NCBI GenBank assembly: GCA_023402075.1
Contig: JAEXCS010000027.1
Coordinates: 1 to 64,000 of the forward strand
Direction of reading: 5' to 3'
DNA: 64,000 nucleotides
Origin: Bacillota bacterium
GTDB lineage: Bacteria; Bacillota; Clostridia; Oscillospirales; Oscillospiraceae
Positions 6,657 to 15,697 of the stretch are shown in pieces (positions within the stretch are counted from its first letter, which is position 1; each line of letters opens with the position of its first letter). The notes below the pieces were generated by a model. It saw only the letters and a program-made list of their open reading frames with translations. It made no database searches and was not told where the DNA came from. Position numbers and translations under genes: made by a program.

Positions 6657-9299
6657 TTATCCCTTCATCGCCTTTTCAGATTCCTCCAACCGGGCAATCA
6701 GTTCTTTGTACTTGGCAATCTTCTCCCGCTCCACGTTAACCACGGCCTCGGGTGCGTTTGCCACAAACTTTTCGTTTTTCAGCTTGCCCTCGGTGATGCG
6801 CAGACCGTTCACCGCCTTTTCCTTTTCCCGGGCAATGCGGGCCAGCTCCTCCGCCACGTCCACCAGTTCCGCCAGCGGAATATAGGCCACGGCCTTGCGG
6901 GTGACGATGCTCACCTGCCCGTCCAGCGTTTCCGGGGCGTCGGCAGAAACGGTTACGCGCTCGGCGTAGGCCATGCGGGTGATGAAGTGCACCGCATCCT
7001 TGAAAATCTCCGGCTCGTCGGTCTTCAAAACCAGCTCCGTCTTTTTGGACGGGGGCACGTTCATCTCCGACCGGCGGGCACGGATGGCGCGGATGGTGTC
7101 CATCACCGCTTCCATGGCCTCCGTCTCGACCGGGAAGTTCAGCGCCTCGTCATACACGGGCCAGCGGGCGGTCATTATAAAGCCGCCGGTTTCCCCCGTC
7201 TCCCGGGGCAAAGACTGCCAAATTTCCTCCGTGATGAACGGCATAAAGGGATGCAGCAGCTTCAGCACCTGAATCAGCACATAGCACAGCACGTTTTCGG
7301 CCGCAAGGCGGCTTTCCCCATCGTTGCCGTTCATGCGGGTTTTTGTCAGCTCAATATACCAGTCGCAATAGGTGTCCCAGATGAAGTCGTACACCTTGGC
7401 GGAGGCCACGCCGATTTCAAAGGCGTCCAGATTTTCCGTGACCTCTTTGATAAGGGTGTTCAGCTTGGTGAGAACCCATTTGTCCTCCTGCTCCAGATTT
7501 GCAGGAAGGACGCAGCGGTCAATGCTCAGGTTCATCTGCACAAAGCGGGAGGCATTCCAGATTTTATTTGCGAAGTTGCGCATGGCCTCGCACTTTTCCG
7601 TGTAGAACCGAGTGTCGTTTCCGGGGCTGTTGCCGGTAATCAGGTTGAAGCGCAGCGCATCCGCGCCGTAAACCTGCGCCATCTCCAGCGGGTCGATGCC
7701 GTTGCCAAGGGACTTGGACATCTTGCGGCCCTTTTCGTCCCGGACCAAACCGTGAATCAAAACCGTGTGGAAGGGAATCTCCTTCATCTGCTCGCAGCCG
7801 GAGAAAATCATCCGAGCCACCCAGAAGAAAATGATGTCATAGCCCGTGACCATCACGGAGGTGGGATACCAGTAGTTCAAATCGGCCGTCTTTTCCGGCC
7901 AGCCCATGGTGGAGAAGGGCCACAGCGCAGAGGAGAACCAAGTGTCCAGCACGTCCGGGTCCCGGGTCAGATGAGTGCAGCCGCAGGCTTCGCACTTCTC
8001 CGGGTCTGTTCGCCCCACGTTGATGTGTCCGCACTCGTCGCAGTACCATGCGGGAATCTGATGTCCCCACCAGAGCTGGCGGGAAATACACCAGTCATGC
8101 ACATTTTCCATCCAGTTGATATAGGTCTTGGAAAACCGCTCGGGGACAAACTTCACCTCGCCGTCCTGCACCACCCGCAGGGCCTCCTTCGCAAGGGGTT
8201 CCATTTTTACGAACCACTGAGCGGAAATAAGCGGCTCCACGTCGTTGTGGCAGCGGTAGCAGGTGCCCACGTTGTGGCTGTAATCCTCGGTCTTCACCAG
8301 ATAGCCCTGCTCCTCAAGGTCCTTTACGATAGCCTTGCGGCACTCATAGCGATCCATCCCGTTGTAGGGGCCGCCGTTTTCATTGATTCTGCCGTCGTCT
8401 GCGATGCAGCGGATGATCTCCAGATTGTGCCGCAGGCCCACCTCAAAGTCGTTGGGGTCGTGGGCTGGAGTCATTTTCACCGCGCCGGTACCGAATCCGA
8501 TTTCGCAGTATTCGTCTCCCACAATGGGAATCTCCCGGTTCATGATGGGCAGAATGCAGGTCTTGCCAATCAGATGCTTGAACCGCTCATCCTCCGGATT
8601 TACCGCAACACCGGTGTCACCCATCATGGTTTCGGGCCGGGTAGTAGCCACCACCAGATCGCCGGATCCGTCCGCCAGAGGATAACGGATATGCCACAGG
8701 TGGCCCGGCTTATCCACATATTCCACCTCCGCGTCGGACAGGGCGGTGGCGCAGTGGGGGCACCAGTTGATGATGCGGCTCCCCTTATAAATCATGTCCT
8801 TTTCATAGAGGTCACAGAAGGTTTCCCGCACCGCGTGGGCGCAGGTTTCGTCCATGGTGAAGCGGGAGCGGTCCCAGTCGCAGGAAACGCCCATTTTCTT
8901 CTGCTGCTCCACGATGCGGTCGCCGTATTTTTCCTTCCAGGCCCAGACCCGCTCCAAAAACTTCTCGCGGCCAAGGTCGTATCGGGTCTTGCCCTCTTTT
9001 TCCCGCAGCTCTTCCTCCACCTTGATTTGGGTGGCGATGCCCGCGTGGTCCACGCCGGGAATCCACAGGGCAGAGTGTCCCTGCATTCGCTTGAAGCGGG
9101 TCAGGATATCCTGCAGGGTCGCGTCCAGCGCGTGGCCCATGTGGAGCTGGCCCGTCACGTTGGGGGGGGGCATTACAATGGAAAACGGCTCCTTTTCAGG
9201 GTCCGGCTCCGCCGTAAAACAGCGGCCCTCCATCCAGCTTTCGTAGATGCGGGACTCCACCTGCTGCGGCTCATATACCTTCGGCAGTTCTTTTTTCAT
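6657..9299 (-). CDS. valS: Valyl-tRNA synthetase
   Basis: A class Ia synthetase of 880 residues that charges tRNA-Val and edits mischarged threonine. The HIGH motif is HMGH at residues 53-56 after PPPNVTGQL. The KMSKS motif begins at K525 (KMSKSLGN). The editing (CP1) domain lies between them, with TTRPETMMGDT. The C-terminal tail is a coiled-coil arm typical of ValRS. AGGAG precedes the ATG at 9299. A valine T-box leader lies upstream of the preceding gene on the same strand, so valS is probably expressed from that leader as the second gene. Assignment is secure. Confidence 0.98.
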   Translation of the reverse strand: MKKELPKVYEPQQVESRIYESWMEGRCFTAEPDPEKEPFSIVMPPPNVTGQLHMGHALDATLQDILTRFKRMQGHSALWIPGVDHAGIATQIKVEEELREKEGKTRYDLGREKFLERVWAWKEKYGDRIVEQQKKMGVSCDWDRSRFTMDETCAHAVRETFCDLYEKDMIYKGSRIINWCPHCATALSDAEVEYVDKPGHLWHIRYPLADGSGDLVVATTRPETMMGDTGVAVNPEDERFKHLIGKTCILPIMNREIPIVGDEYCEIGFGTGAVKMTPAHDPNDFEVGLRHNLEIIRCIADDGRINENGGPYNGMDRYECRKAIVKDLEEQGYLVKTEDYSHNVGTCYRCHNDVEPLISAQWFVKMEPLAKEALRVVQDGEVKFVPERFSKTYINWMENVHDWCISRQLWWGHQIPAWYCDECGHINVGRTDPEKCEACGCTHLTRDPDVLDTWFSSALWPFSTMGWPEKTADLNYWYPTSVMVTGYDIIFFWVARMIFSGCEQMKEIPFHTVLIHGLVRDEKGRKMSKSLGNGIDPLEMAQVYGADALRFNLITGNSPGNDTRFYTEKCEAMRNFANKIWNASRFVQMNLSIDRCVLPANLEQEDKWVLTKLNTLIKEVTENLDAFEIGVASAKVYDFIWDTYCDWYIELTKTRMNGNDGESRLAAENVLCYVLIQVLKLLHPFMPFITEEIWQSLPRETGETGGFIMTARWPVYDEALNFPVETEAMEAVMDTIRAIRARRSEMNVPPSKKTELVLKTDEPEIFKDAVHFITRMAYAERVTVSADAPETLDGQVSIVTRKAVAYIPLAELVDVAEELARIAREKEKAVNGLRITEGKLKNEKFVANAPEAVVNVEREKIAKYKELIARLEESEKAMKG

Positions 9300-9390
9300 A
9301 ACTTGCTCTCCTCATACTCAGATACCTGAATTTTATACAAATACGGACTTTATAAACCAGAAGGGCTCACTTCTCCGTCCCCGGGGGCTT

Positions 9391-9975
9391 TTATTCCCGC
9401 TCTATGCTCCGACGCAGGCGCTCCGTCACGCGGTAAACACGATAGCGCTTGCTGCGGCTCTTCAACCACTGGCGAAACGCCTCTTCCGCGCCCTCCGTCC
9501 GGGCGCTTTTATGCAGCAGAACGGAGGTATCCTCCGCCGGAATCCAGAAAATCAGGTCGCTCTCCCGCACCTCGCCCATGCGGATGTTTTTCCACAGGCG
9601 GATTTCCTCGCCTTTGCCGTCCAGCATCCGGCAGTCGTCCCCCTCAAACACAAAGCGCATGGGCCTTGCCCGTACCGCGTCGGTCAAATCCAGCCACCGG
9701 GCCCGCGCTTCCCGGACGCCTTGGCGAAACCGCCTGCCCCGCTGCATGGGAAGCAAGAAAAACCCAATGATGATCAGCGCCAGCAAAACCGTGAACAGGG
9801 CCGTCTCCCAGTTTCTCTGCACAAGAGAATATCCCGTGAAGCACACTGCCATCACCCCAACCGGAACGCTGGCCCGCGTCACATTGCTCCGCACCCGGAC
9901 CCAATCCATCAGCGCTGCTTCCTCCGCAGCCTCCAGCACCGCGCCCTGGGTTGTGTCGAATACAAATCTCTCCAT
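9391..9975 (-). CDS. YcxB-like two-TM membrane protein
   Basis: A 194-residue protein whose N-terminal soluble part (MERFVFDTTQ) is followed by two adjacent hydrophobic segments at about residues 30-50 and 56-73. A C-terminal cytoplasmic domain of about 110 residues has a PH-like β-rich look (MRFVFEGDDCRML, IFWIPAEDTSVLLHK). This layout resembles the YcxB-like family, whose function is unknown. The ATG at 9975 was chosen because GGAGGGG sits just upstream; a TTG four codons earlier overlaps that site. It begins 13 bases after the T-box terminator's T run, so it is the first gene under the valine T-box. The link to valine or ValRS is unexplained. Confidence 0.65.
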   Translation of the reverse strand: MERFVFDTTQGAVLEAAEEAALMDWVRVRSNVTRASVPVGVMAVCFTGYSLVQRNWETALFTVLLALIIIGFFLLPMQRGRRFRQGVREARARWLDLTDAVRARPMRFVFEGDDCRMLDGKGEEIRLWKNIRMGEVRESDLIFWIPAEDTSVLLHKSARTEGAEEAFRQWLKSRSKRYRVYRVTERLRRSIERE

Positions 9976-9987
9976 CTGCCCCTCCAA

Positions 9988-10250
9988 ACAAAAATCGCCC
10001 CGAGCCTATCGGCTCAGGGCGAACAAAAGTCCGCGGTACCACCTGAATTCGGGAATTTCCCGCACTCTCCCGGCGCTTTGCGCCCGCCTCTGTAACGGGA
10101 GGTCCCGTTGGCCTTACTATCCCTGTTCAGACCAATGCTCCGAAACGACTTCTCCGCCGACTTCACGGGGACTTGCACCGTCCGTCCCCTCTCTTTGCAT
10201 CCGTCTGCGGATACTGCTTTTCCTCATCGCAGTTTCCTTATTTATAAATC
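9988..10250 (-). ncRNA. T-box leader, valine-type
   Basis: The transcript carries the T-box core AGGTGGTACCGCGG (plus positions 10031-10044). It is followed by a terminator stem (9996-10021) and a T run. In Stem I the specifier region reads GAA-GTC-GGC, with the GTC valine codon at 10159-10161. The T of TGGT would pair with discriminator A73, which tRNA-Val carries. Downstream genes are the YcxB-like protein and valS. Uncharged tRNA-Val should stabilise the antiterminator and allow transcription. Codon identity is read by eye from the alignment. Confidence 0.88.
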
Positions 10251-10256
10251 CAGCTT

Positions 10257-10285
10257 AGTATAACCGCGCGGCTGTGTTTTGTCAA
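10257..10285 (-). promoter_or_regulatory. Consensus sigma-A promoter of the T-box operon
   Basis: On the minus strand, TTGACA (10280-10285) and TATACT (10257-10262) are separated by exactly 17 bp, placing the start site at about 10250. Confidence 0.85.
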
Positions 10286-10334
10286 GATTGGGTGCAGAAA
10301 GCCGGAAAATCTTTTTCTGCCGGGATTCTTGTGT

Positions 10335-10362
10335 TTGCATTGTGGGGATTTTGTGATACAAT
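10335..10362 (+). promoter_or_regulatory. Sigma-A promoter of the CheW/CZB gene
   Basis: TTGCAT (10335-10340) and TACAAT (10357-10362) are 16 bp apart, about 110 bases before the start codon. It is back to back with the T-box promoter. Confidence 0.55.
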
Positions 10363-10470
10363 GGCCATAATGTAACCTAGCCGGGCCGGGCCGCTTTGTG
10401 GCCCTCTTTCCGCCGTAATTTTTAAAAGCGCGGTTCTTCATTGTATCTATAAAGAAAGGAACTCTTTGCC

Positions 10471-11328
10471 ATGAGCATTTATCAAGCGGAAGACAGCGTG
10501 CAAAGCCCCTCCATCCTGTTCCGGCTGAATGGGGGACTGTACTGCGCGGACAGCCGCTATGTCTCCACCATCATGGAGCTTCCGAAATACACCCCCGTGC
10601 CGGATGCGCCGCCGTATATCTCCGGGATTTTTTCCCTCCGGGGCAGCAGCGTCACCCTGTTCAACCTGCGGGCCGCTTTGAAGCTGCAATCCCTTCATGA
10701 GGAATTTGATGACTTCACCACTATGCTGGACGCACGCAAGCAAGATCACATCAACTGGGTTGCCGCGCTGGAGCGCTCTGTTAAAACCGGAGAACCCTTT
10801 TCACTGGCCACAGACCCCCACAAGTGCAAGCTGGGCAAATGGTACGACAGCTTTAAAACCGACAGTACCGAGCTAGCTTCACATCTGGCCAGAATGGAAG
10901 AGCCTCACCGCTTGCTTCACGAATCGGCCCAGCGGATGGAACAGTGCGAAGCCACCGGAGACTGCGAAGCCATTGCCACTTGTAAGCAGACTGCGCTGGA
11001 GGAGGTACGGGGCATTTATATGCCAAAGGTTCTCTCCGTGCTGGAGGATGCAAAGGAGATTTTCCGCATTCGGGAATTTCACGAGATGGTGCTGGTACTC
11101 AGCGGTGACACCAGTCTGGGCCTGACGGTGGATGAGGTGCTGTCGGTTGAAATGGTGGAGGAGGAGCTGGCAGGCGCACACAATCAGCTGATGACCCGCT
11201 CCCCCTACATTCGGCGTGTGGTGCGCGCCCCCGGTCAGGACGAGCTGATTCTGGAGCTTAGTATTCCCGATATTTTGCAGGTGGGCGACGAGCTGGCCGC
11301 ACTGCGCGCCGCCGGGTCCGCAGGATAA
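10471..11328 (+). CDS. CheW-like coupling protein with inserted CZB zinc-binding domain
   Basis: A 285-residue cytoplasmic protein. Residues 12-75 form the first half of a CheW β-barrel (ILFRLNGGLYCADSRYVSTIME, ISGIFSLRGSSVTLFNL). Residues 190-278 supply the second half (MVLVLSGDTSLGLTVDEV, ending in LSIPDIL). Between them lies a four-helix CZB domain with its expected zinc ligands H93, C119, H146 and H150. CZB domains bind zinc and, in studied chemoreceptors, sense zinc or hypochlorous acid. CheW domains bridge receptors and CheA. The protein could therefore tune signalling output from the cytoplasm. A chemoreceptor gene lies 10 kb away, but no cheA is in the window. Confidence 0.82.
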   Translation: MSIYQAEDSVQSPSILFRLNGGLYCADSRYVSTIMELPKYTPVPDAPPYISGIFSLRGSSVTLFNLRAALKLQSLHEEFDDFTTMLDARKQDHINWVAALERSVKTGEPFSLATDPHKCKLGKWYDSFKTDSTELASHLARMEEPHRLLHESAQRMEQCEATGDCEAIATCKQTALEEVRGIYMPKVLSVLEDAKEIFRIREFHEMVLVLSGDTSLGLTVDEVLSVEMVEEELAGAHNQLMTRSPYIRRVVRAPGQDELILELSIPDILQVGDELAALRAAGSAG

Positions 11329-11379
11329 GTGTGCCTTAGAAGGCACCGCCCATTTTAGCACGCCTCTACATCTGAAAAT

Positions 11380-11412
11380 ACCGCCCTGCTGAACCTGATT
11401 CAGCAGGGCGGT
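11380..11412 (+). terminator. Terminator of the CheW/CZB gene
   Basis: A 14-bp stem (ACCGCCCTGCTGAA and its complement) with a short loop is followed by GTCGCTTTTAT. Confidence 0.75.
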
Positions 11413-11693
11413 GTCGCTTTTATCCCGCAGCAACACTTGCTTGTGCTCTTCATAAAACCCACTGGGAAGTAATTACAGCACCCATATGGCCAATACCATA
11501 TTATATAACTTCATATAACGCTCATTTTTTAATGGTATATCCCCTTGTTTCTGTTCGGCAGCTGTCTATCCCCTGACTCCCAGAACCAAATTTTTAAGCA
11601 GTCTTTTTTCAGGTTGCTTTCAGCCTTGCCGACTATGCTGGGGAAATCCGACAGACGGCAAATTTCCGGGGATGTGCGTCCGCGAAATTTTGC
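11413..11693. other. Non-coding interval
   Basis: About 280 bases contain no supportable gene, RNA or repeat. The following promoter belongs to the foldase gene. Confidence 0.5.
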
Positions 11694-11722
11694 TTGCAGT
11701 TTCAAAGTTTATCCTATATAAT
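11694..11722 (+). promoter_or_regulatory. Sigma-A promoter of the foldase gene
   Basis: TTGCAG (11694-11699) and TATAAT (11717-11722) are 17 bp apart, about 65 bases before the ATG. Confidence 0.75.
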
Positions 11723-11788
11723 ATGTCGGTGTGTATTCGTGGGATTTCCCGCATCTTCACTTAAGATTTTGAGAGGACTGAAACGAAA

Positions 11789-13363
11789 ATGAGCGCAAAC
11801 GATAAGCATTCCAGAACCGCGCGGGAGGCGCATCAGCAGAAGGAGGCCCGGCGCAGCAACATTATGTACGCCGTCATCGCCATTCTGTTTGCCCTTCTGG
11901 TGGTGGCCGTACTGGTATGGAAATCCAACATCATCCAGAAAAATGCCACCGCCGCCACGCTGTATACCCAGCTCACCTCGGCGGAGGACCCCGCCGCCAG
12001 CGGCTCTTCTTCCGCAGAAAAGACCGTGCTGGCAGACGTGAAGGTACCCCAGCTAAACTACTATTTCGTAAACATCTACCAGAACTTTGTCCAGCAGAAC
12101 AGCTCCTATATTTCCTATATGGGACTGGACACCAGCAAGGACCTGCGCTCTCAGCCCTATCCCGGCGACGAGACGCAGACCTGGTTTGATTATTTTGTCG
12201 GCCAGGCCATCGACCAGATGTCCGCCATCTACGCGCTGAACGACGCGGCGGAGGAAGAGGGCTACATCTGGAACGACGCGATGCAGGCCGAGTTCGACAC
12301 CAATAACGAGTCTCTTGAATCCACCGCCGCCGCTTCCAACGTGAGTGTTGTCAAATACCTCCGCCAGATTTACGGCTCCACCATGAGCCGCAGTGTCTAC
12401 GAGGCCGAGATGAAGCGCGTGATTCTGGCCAGCGACTTTTCCGCGAGCCATAACGACAGCCTGACTTATACGGACGAAGAGCTGGAGGCCGAATACGCCG
12501 CCAACCAGAATACCTATGACGTGGTGGACTATCAGAGCGTCCGCATCAGCGGCACCGCCGAGGCTACCAAGGATGCCGACGGAAACAGCGTAGACCCCAC
12601 CGAAGAGGAAAGCGCCGCCGCACTGAACGCGGCCAAGCAGTCCGCCGACGAGCTGTACGCCGGCTTCAAGGCCGGAAAGAGCCTGTCCGATTTGGCGGAG
12701 GGCAACGACAAAATGACCTATACCAACGGAGACGCGGGCTCTTATTCTTCCGGCGTGCTGATGGACTGGCTGTTTGACGCAGGCCGTCAGGCAGGCGACT
12801 CCGCTGTTCTTGCCGATGAGGACAACGCCGCGTATTACGTGGTAACCTTTGGTAAGCGCTACCGTCAGGACTATAAGACCGTAAACGTGCGTCACATCCT
12901 TCTCCAGCCCGAAGCAGGCACGATTGCGCAGGGTGAGGACGGATACGACGAAGAGCAGGCCAAGCTGAAGGAAGACGCCAAGGCAAAAGCCGAGGATATT
13001 CTGGCCCAGTGGAAATCCGGCGCGGCTACCGAGGATTCCTTTGCCCAGCTTGCCAAGGAAAACTCCGTGGACGGCGGCTCTAAGGCCAACGGCGGATTGT
13101 ACGAGCAGGTTTATCAGGGCCAGATGGTTCCCACCTTTAACGACTGGTGCTTTGATTCCAGCCGCAAGGCAGGAGACACCGGCGTGGTGGAAACTGATTA
13201 CGGCTATCACATCATGTACTTTGTGGGTGAGAACCTCCCCTACTGGCAGGTTCAGGCGGACAGCACCCTGCGGAATCAGGATTTTGGCACATGGTACGAC
13301 GGTGTCATCGCCGGGTATACCGGCGAGGCCACCGACGGCGTCAAATACGTGTCCGCGAGCTGA
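11789..13363 (+). CDS. Membrane-anchored parvulin-type peptidyl-prolyl isomerase (PrsA/SurA-like)
   Basis: A 524-residue protein with a positively charged N-terminus and one transmembrane segment at about residues 27-45. It has no lipobox, so it appears to be a signal-anchored extracytoplasmic protein rather than a lipoprotein. The middle is an α-helical chaperone-like region. A parvulin rotamase domain begins near residue 366 with VRHILLQ and continues through LAKENSVDGGSKANGGLYEQV to GYHIMYFVG. Such proteins help fold secreted proteins after Sec export. A second partial parvulin-like segment may precede it (GDAGSYSSGVLMDWLF). It is monocistronic, with its own promoter and terminator. Confidence 0.88.
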   Translation: MSANDKHSRTAREAHQQKEARRSNIMYAVIAILFALLVVAVLVWKSNIIQKNATAATLYTQLTSAEDPAASGSSSAEKTVLADVKVPQLNYYFVNIYQNFVQQNSSYISYMGLDTSKDLRSQPYPGDETQTWFDYFVGQAIDQMSAIYALNDAAEEEGYIWNDAMQAEFDTNNESLESTAAASNVSVVKYLRQIYGSTMSRSVYEAEMKRVILASDFSASHNDSLTYTDEELEAEYAANQNTYDVVDYQSVRISGTAEATKDADGNSVDPTEEESAAALNAAKQSADELYAGFKAGKSLSDLAEGNDKMTYTNGDAGSYSSGVLMDWLFDAGRQAGDSAVLADEDNAAYYVVTFGKRYRQDYKTVNVRHILLQPEAGTIAQGEDGYDEEQAKLKEDAKAKAEDILAQWKSGAATEDSFAQLAKENSVDGGSKANGGLYEQVYQGQMVPTFNDWCFDSSRKAGDTGVVETDYGYHIMYFVGENLPYWQVQADSTLRNQDFGTWYDGVIAGYTGEATDGVKYVSAS

Positions 13364-13377
13364 ATTGCATCGTGAAG

Positions 13378-13409
13378 CACGGGCCGGCGAAAGCCGGTCC
13401 GTGTTTTTT
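13378..13409 (+). terminator. Terminator of the foldase gene
   Basis: A GC stem with a GAAA tetraloop (GCCGGC-GAAA-GCCGGT core) is followed by six T residues. Confidence 0.9.
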
Positions 13410-13444
13410 AAAAAGAATGCTTAGACAGATAAGAGGAAAACGCT

Positions 13445-13618
13445 ATGGAACATCAATTTCCGCACAACGCAATGCTCTGGGGCTGGAAAGGGCAGCGGCG
13501 TCTTACCCGCGCCCACGCGCTTTTACTGGGCCTTGTCGGCGTGGGGAGCTATGCCGCGGAGTGTCTGGCCCGGGTGACGCGCAGTCTCCTGAATGAAACG
13601 GAGGGGTTGGTATGCTGA
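13445..13618 (+). pseudogene. tcdA/ThiF-like N-terminal remnant
   Basis: A 57-codon frame beginning MEHQF contains LLGLVGVGSYAAECLAR. This matches the nucleotide-binding GxGGVGSYAAE(A/C)LAR segment of TcdA, the E1-like tRNA N6-threonylcarbamoyladenosine dehydratase of about 250 residues. After this the similarity stops and the frame ends, overlapping the next gene's ATG by 7 bases. The first Gly of the GxGG motif is altered and the catalytic domain is missing. It therefore looks like a truncated relic left by a deletion that joined it to the DUF554 gene. A GAGGAAA site still precedes it, so a short peptide could be made. Confidence 0.65.
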
Positions 13619-14355
13619 TCGGGACAACGGTGAACGCACTGGCCATTCTGGCCGGCTCCGCCGCAGGACTGGGCCTGACACGGATTGCCCGACATATCCC
13701 CGCAGCCGAGGGCGGCGCATTGGGGCAGCGGCTTCAGGACGTGGTTATGAAAAGCGTGGCCCTGTGCGTGCTCTATATTGGGATAAGCGGATCCCTGAAG
13801 GGGCAGCATATGCTAATCGCTATTCTCTCCATGGTTCTTGGCGCGCTGCTTGGAGAACTGCTGGACCTTGACCGGCGGATGCGCGCGCTTGGCGACTGGA
13901 TACAGAAAAAAACAGAGCATCTTTTCCCGGACGGAGCCTCCTCCGTGTCGGAGGGCTTTGTTGCCGCAAGTCTTCTGTTCTGCGTGGGTGCCATGGCAAT
14001 CGTGGGCGCACTGCAAGACGGGCTGACGGGCGACCACTCCACTTTGTTTGCAAAAGCCCTGCTGGACGGCATCAGCTCCGTCATTTTTGCCTCCTCGCTG
14101 GGCGTGGGTGTGGCATTTTCAGCCGTCACGGTGTTTCTTTTTCAGGGAAGCATTGCCGCGCTGGCAGCCCTTCTTTCCCCATTGCTGGGTGATGCGGTTG
14201 TGGCAGAGATGACCTGCGTGGGGTCTTTGCTGATTATTGCCCTGTCGATGAATCTGCTGGGCGTCACCAAAATCAAGGTCATGAATATGACCCCGGCCTG
14301 TCTCCTGCCAATTCTCCTGTGCTGGCTGAGCGAAGCTATCCCCGCCCTGTTTTAA
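13612..14355 (+). CDS. DUF554 family membrane protein (YdfK-like)
   Basis: A 247-residue integral membrane protein with about seven hydrophobic segments. The start MLIGTTVNALAILAGSAAG, the VLYIGISGSLKG segment, the acidic GELLDLDRRM loop and SVIFASSLGVGVAFSA are typical of DUF554. Members are suspected transporters but lack an established substrate. The ATG lies 7 bases inside the end of the tcdA remnant, with GGAGGGG just upstream. A strong terminator follows. Family assignment is good; function is unknown. Confidence 0.85.
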   Translation: MLIGTTVNALAILAGSAAGLGLTRIARHIPAAEGGALGQRLQDVVMKSVALCVLYIGISGSLKGQHMLIAILSMVLGALLGELLDLDRRMRALGDWIQKKTEHLFPDGASSVSEGFVAASLLFCVGAMAIVGALQDGLTGDHSTLFAKALLDGISSVIFASSLGVGVAFSAVTVFLFQGSIAALAALLSPLLGDAVVAEMTCVGSLLIIALSMNLLGVTKIKVMNMTPACLLPILLCWLSEAIPALF

Positions 14356-14383
14356 TACCTCAGTTCTCTTTACATAAGCCTTT

Positions 14384-14415
14384 GCCGTCGGGAGAGTTTC
14401 TCCCGACGGCATTTT
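14384..14415 (+). terminator. Terminator of the DUF554 gene
   Basis: A perfect 12-bp stem, GCCGTCGGGAGA and its complement with a 3-base loop, is followed by ATTTTTG. Confidence 0.9.
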
Positions 14416-14522
14416 TGTCGTTTTTATTGCTCTAACGGGGAATCTGCCCTTACAGGTATTTGCTATAATTTTTCTCCAAACGGGGCAACCTATGGAAAAT
14501 CATCACAAGGCGGTGTTTTTTT

Positions 14523-15539
14523 ATGAGCAACAAACGCGTTGGGCGGCGGACCGTCCGGCTGGAGTCTCCCCCGTCCATTCTCTCTTTTGCAGCCACGGGC
14601 GGAAAACTGGAAAAGCAGGGGCCGCTGTCGGCCTGCTTTGACGAGCTGTGCGAGGACTCGTTTCTGGGGGAAAAAACATGGGAAAAGGCGGAGTCCCGAA
14701 TGCAGCAAAAAACCGTGCAGACGGCGCTGGACAAAGCAAAGCTGCACGCGGGCGATTTGGATTATATTTTTGCGGGCGATCTTTTAAATCAGTGCATTGG
14801 TACGTCTTTTGGTCTTCGGGAGTTTGAAATCCCCTTTTTCGGACTGTACGGTGCCTGCTCCACCATGGGGGAATCTCTGGCCATGGCGGCCATGAGCATT
14901 GACGGCGGCTTTGCCGATCGGGCCGCCGCAGTCACCTCTTCCCATTTCTGCACGGCGGAGAGACAGTATCGTATGCCAGTTCCCTATGGTAATCAGCGTT
15001 CCCCCACCGCACAGTGGACCGCCACCGCGTCCGGTTGCTGCATTGTGGGCCGGGAGGGAGAGGGTCCCTTCGTTACCCACGTCACCTGCGGTAAAATCGT
15101 GGACAAGGGCGTGACCGACGTAAATAACATGGGCGCGGCTATGGCTCCCGCCGCCTACGATACCATTTCGGCTTTTTTTAAGGACACAAAGACAAAGCCC
15201 GCAGACTACGACTTGATTCTCACCGGCGATTTGGGAGAACTGGGCCACAGCATTGTCCGCGGGTTTTTCCAGCGGGACGGCATAGACATGAGCAAAAATT
15301 ATCTGGACTGCGGCATGCTGCTCTACGACCGGGAAAAGCAGGATATGCACGCCGGAGCCTCCGGCTGCGGCTGCTCGGCGGCAGTGCTGTGCGGATATCT
15401 TTTACCGGGTCTGCGGGCCGGAAAATGGCGGCGAATTCTCTTTGCGCCCACCGGGGCGCTGCTTTCCCCCACCTCCAGCTTTCAGGGTGAGTCTATTCCC
15501 GGCGTGTGCCATGCGGTGTGCCTCTGCGCGGAGCGCTAA
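14523..15539 (+). CDS. spoVAD: Stage V sporulation protein AD
   Basis: SpoVAD is part of the SpoVA channel that moves Ca-dipicolinate into the forespore and out at germination. The 338-residue protein has the thiolase-like fold of the family. YGACSTMGESLAMAA (about residues 108-122) contains the conserved cysteine region, and GMLLYD and GASGCGCSAAV lie near the C-terminus. It is expected on the inner forespore membrane surface. spoVAE follows after 158 bases. spoVAC, which usually precedes spoVAD, is not here. The start has a modest AAGGCGG site. A GGAATCT/CTATAAT pair about 60 bases upstream could be a forespore promoter, but this is uncertain. Confidence 0.95.
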   Translation: MSNKRVGRRTVRLESPPSILSFAATGGKLEKQGPLSACFDELCEDSFLGEKTWEKAESRMQQKTVQTALDKAKLHAGDLDYIFAGDLLNQCIGTSFGLREFEIPFFGLYGACSTMGESLAMAAMSIDGGFADRAAAVTSSHFCTAERQYRMPVPYGNQRSPTAQWTATASGCCIVGREGEGPFVTHVTCGKIVDKGVTDVNNMGAAMAPAAYDTISAFFKDTKTKPADYDLILTGDLGELGHSIVRGFFQRDGIDMSKNYLDCGMLLYDREKQDMHAGASGCGCSAAVLCGYLLPGLRAGKWRRILFAPTGALLSPTSSFQGESIPGVCHAVCLCAER

Positions 15540-15697
15540 AATGCCTTTTTTGTCGGTATCCAAGTGCTGTCTGAAAGTGGTTTCACAAAATTGTCAGGCA
15601 CAAATAGGCAGGTTTTTTCCTGCCTGCTGCCGGTTTCCCGCATAATTCGGGCAAACATGGAAAAGCTGGGAGAGAAAAACTCGGTTTGGAGGTTCTT

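Noticed and set aside
6987..9329. A 780-codon open frame on the strand opposite valS
   Set aside because: It is a shadow of the high-GC valS gene: no ribosome site, no recognisable domain, and valS has all its catalytic motifs.
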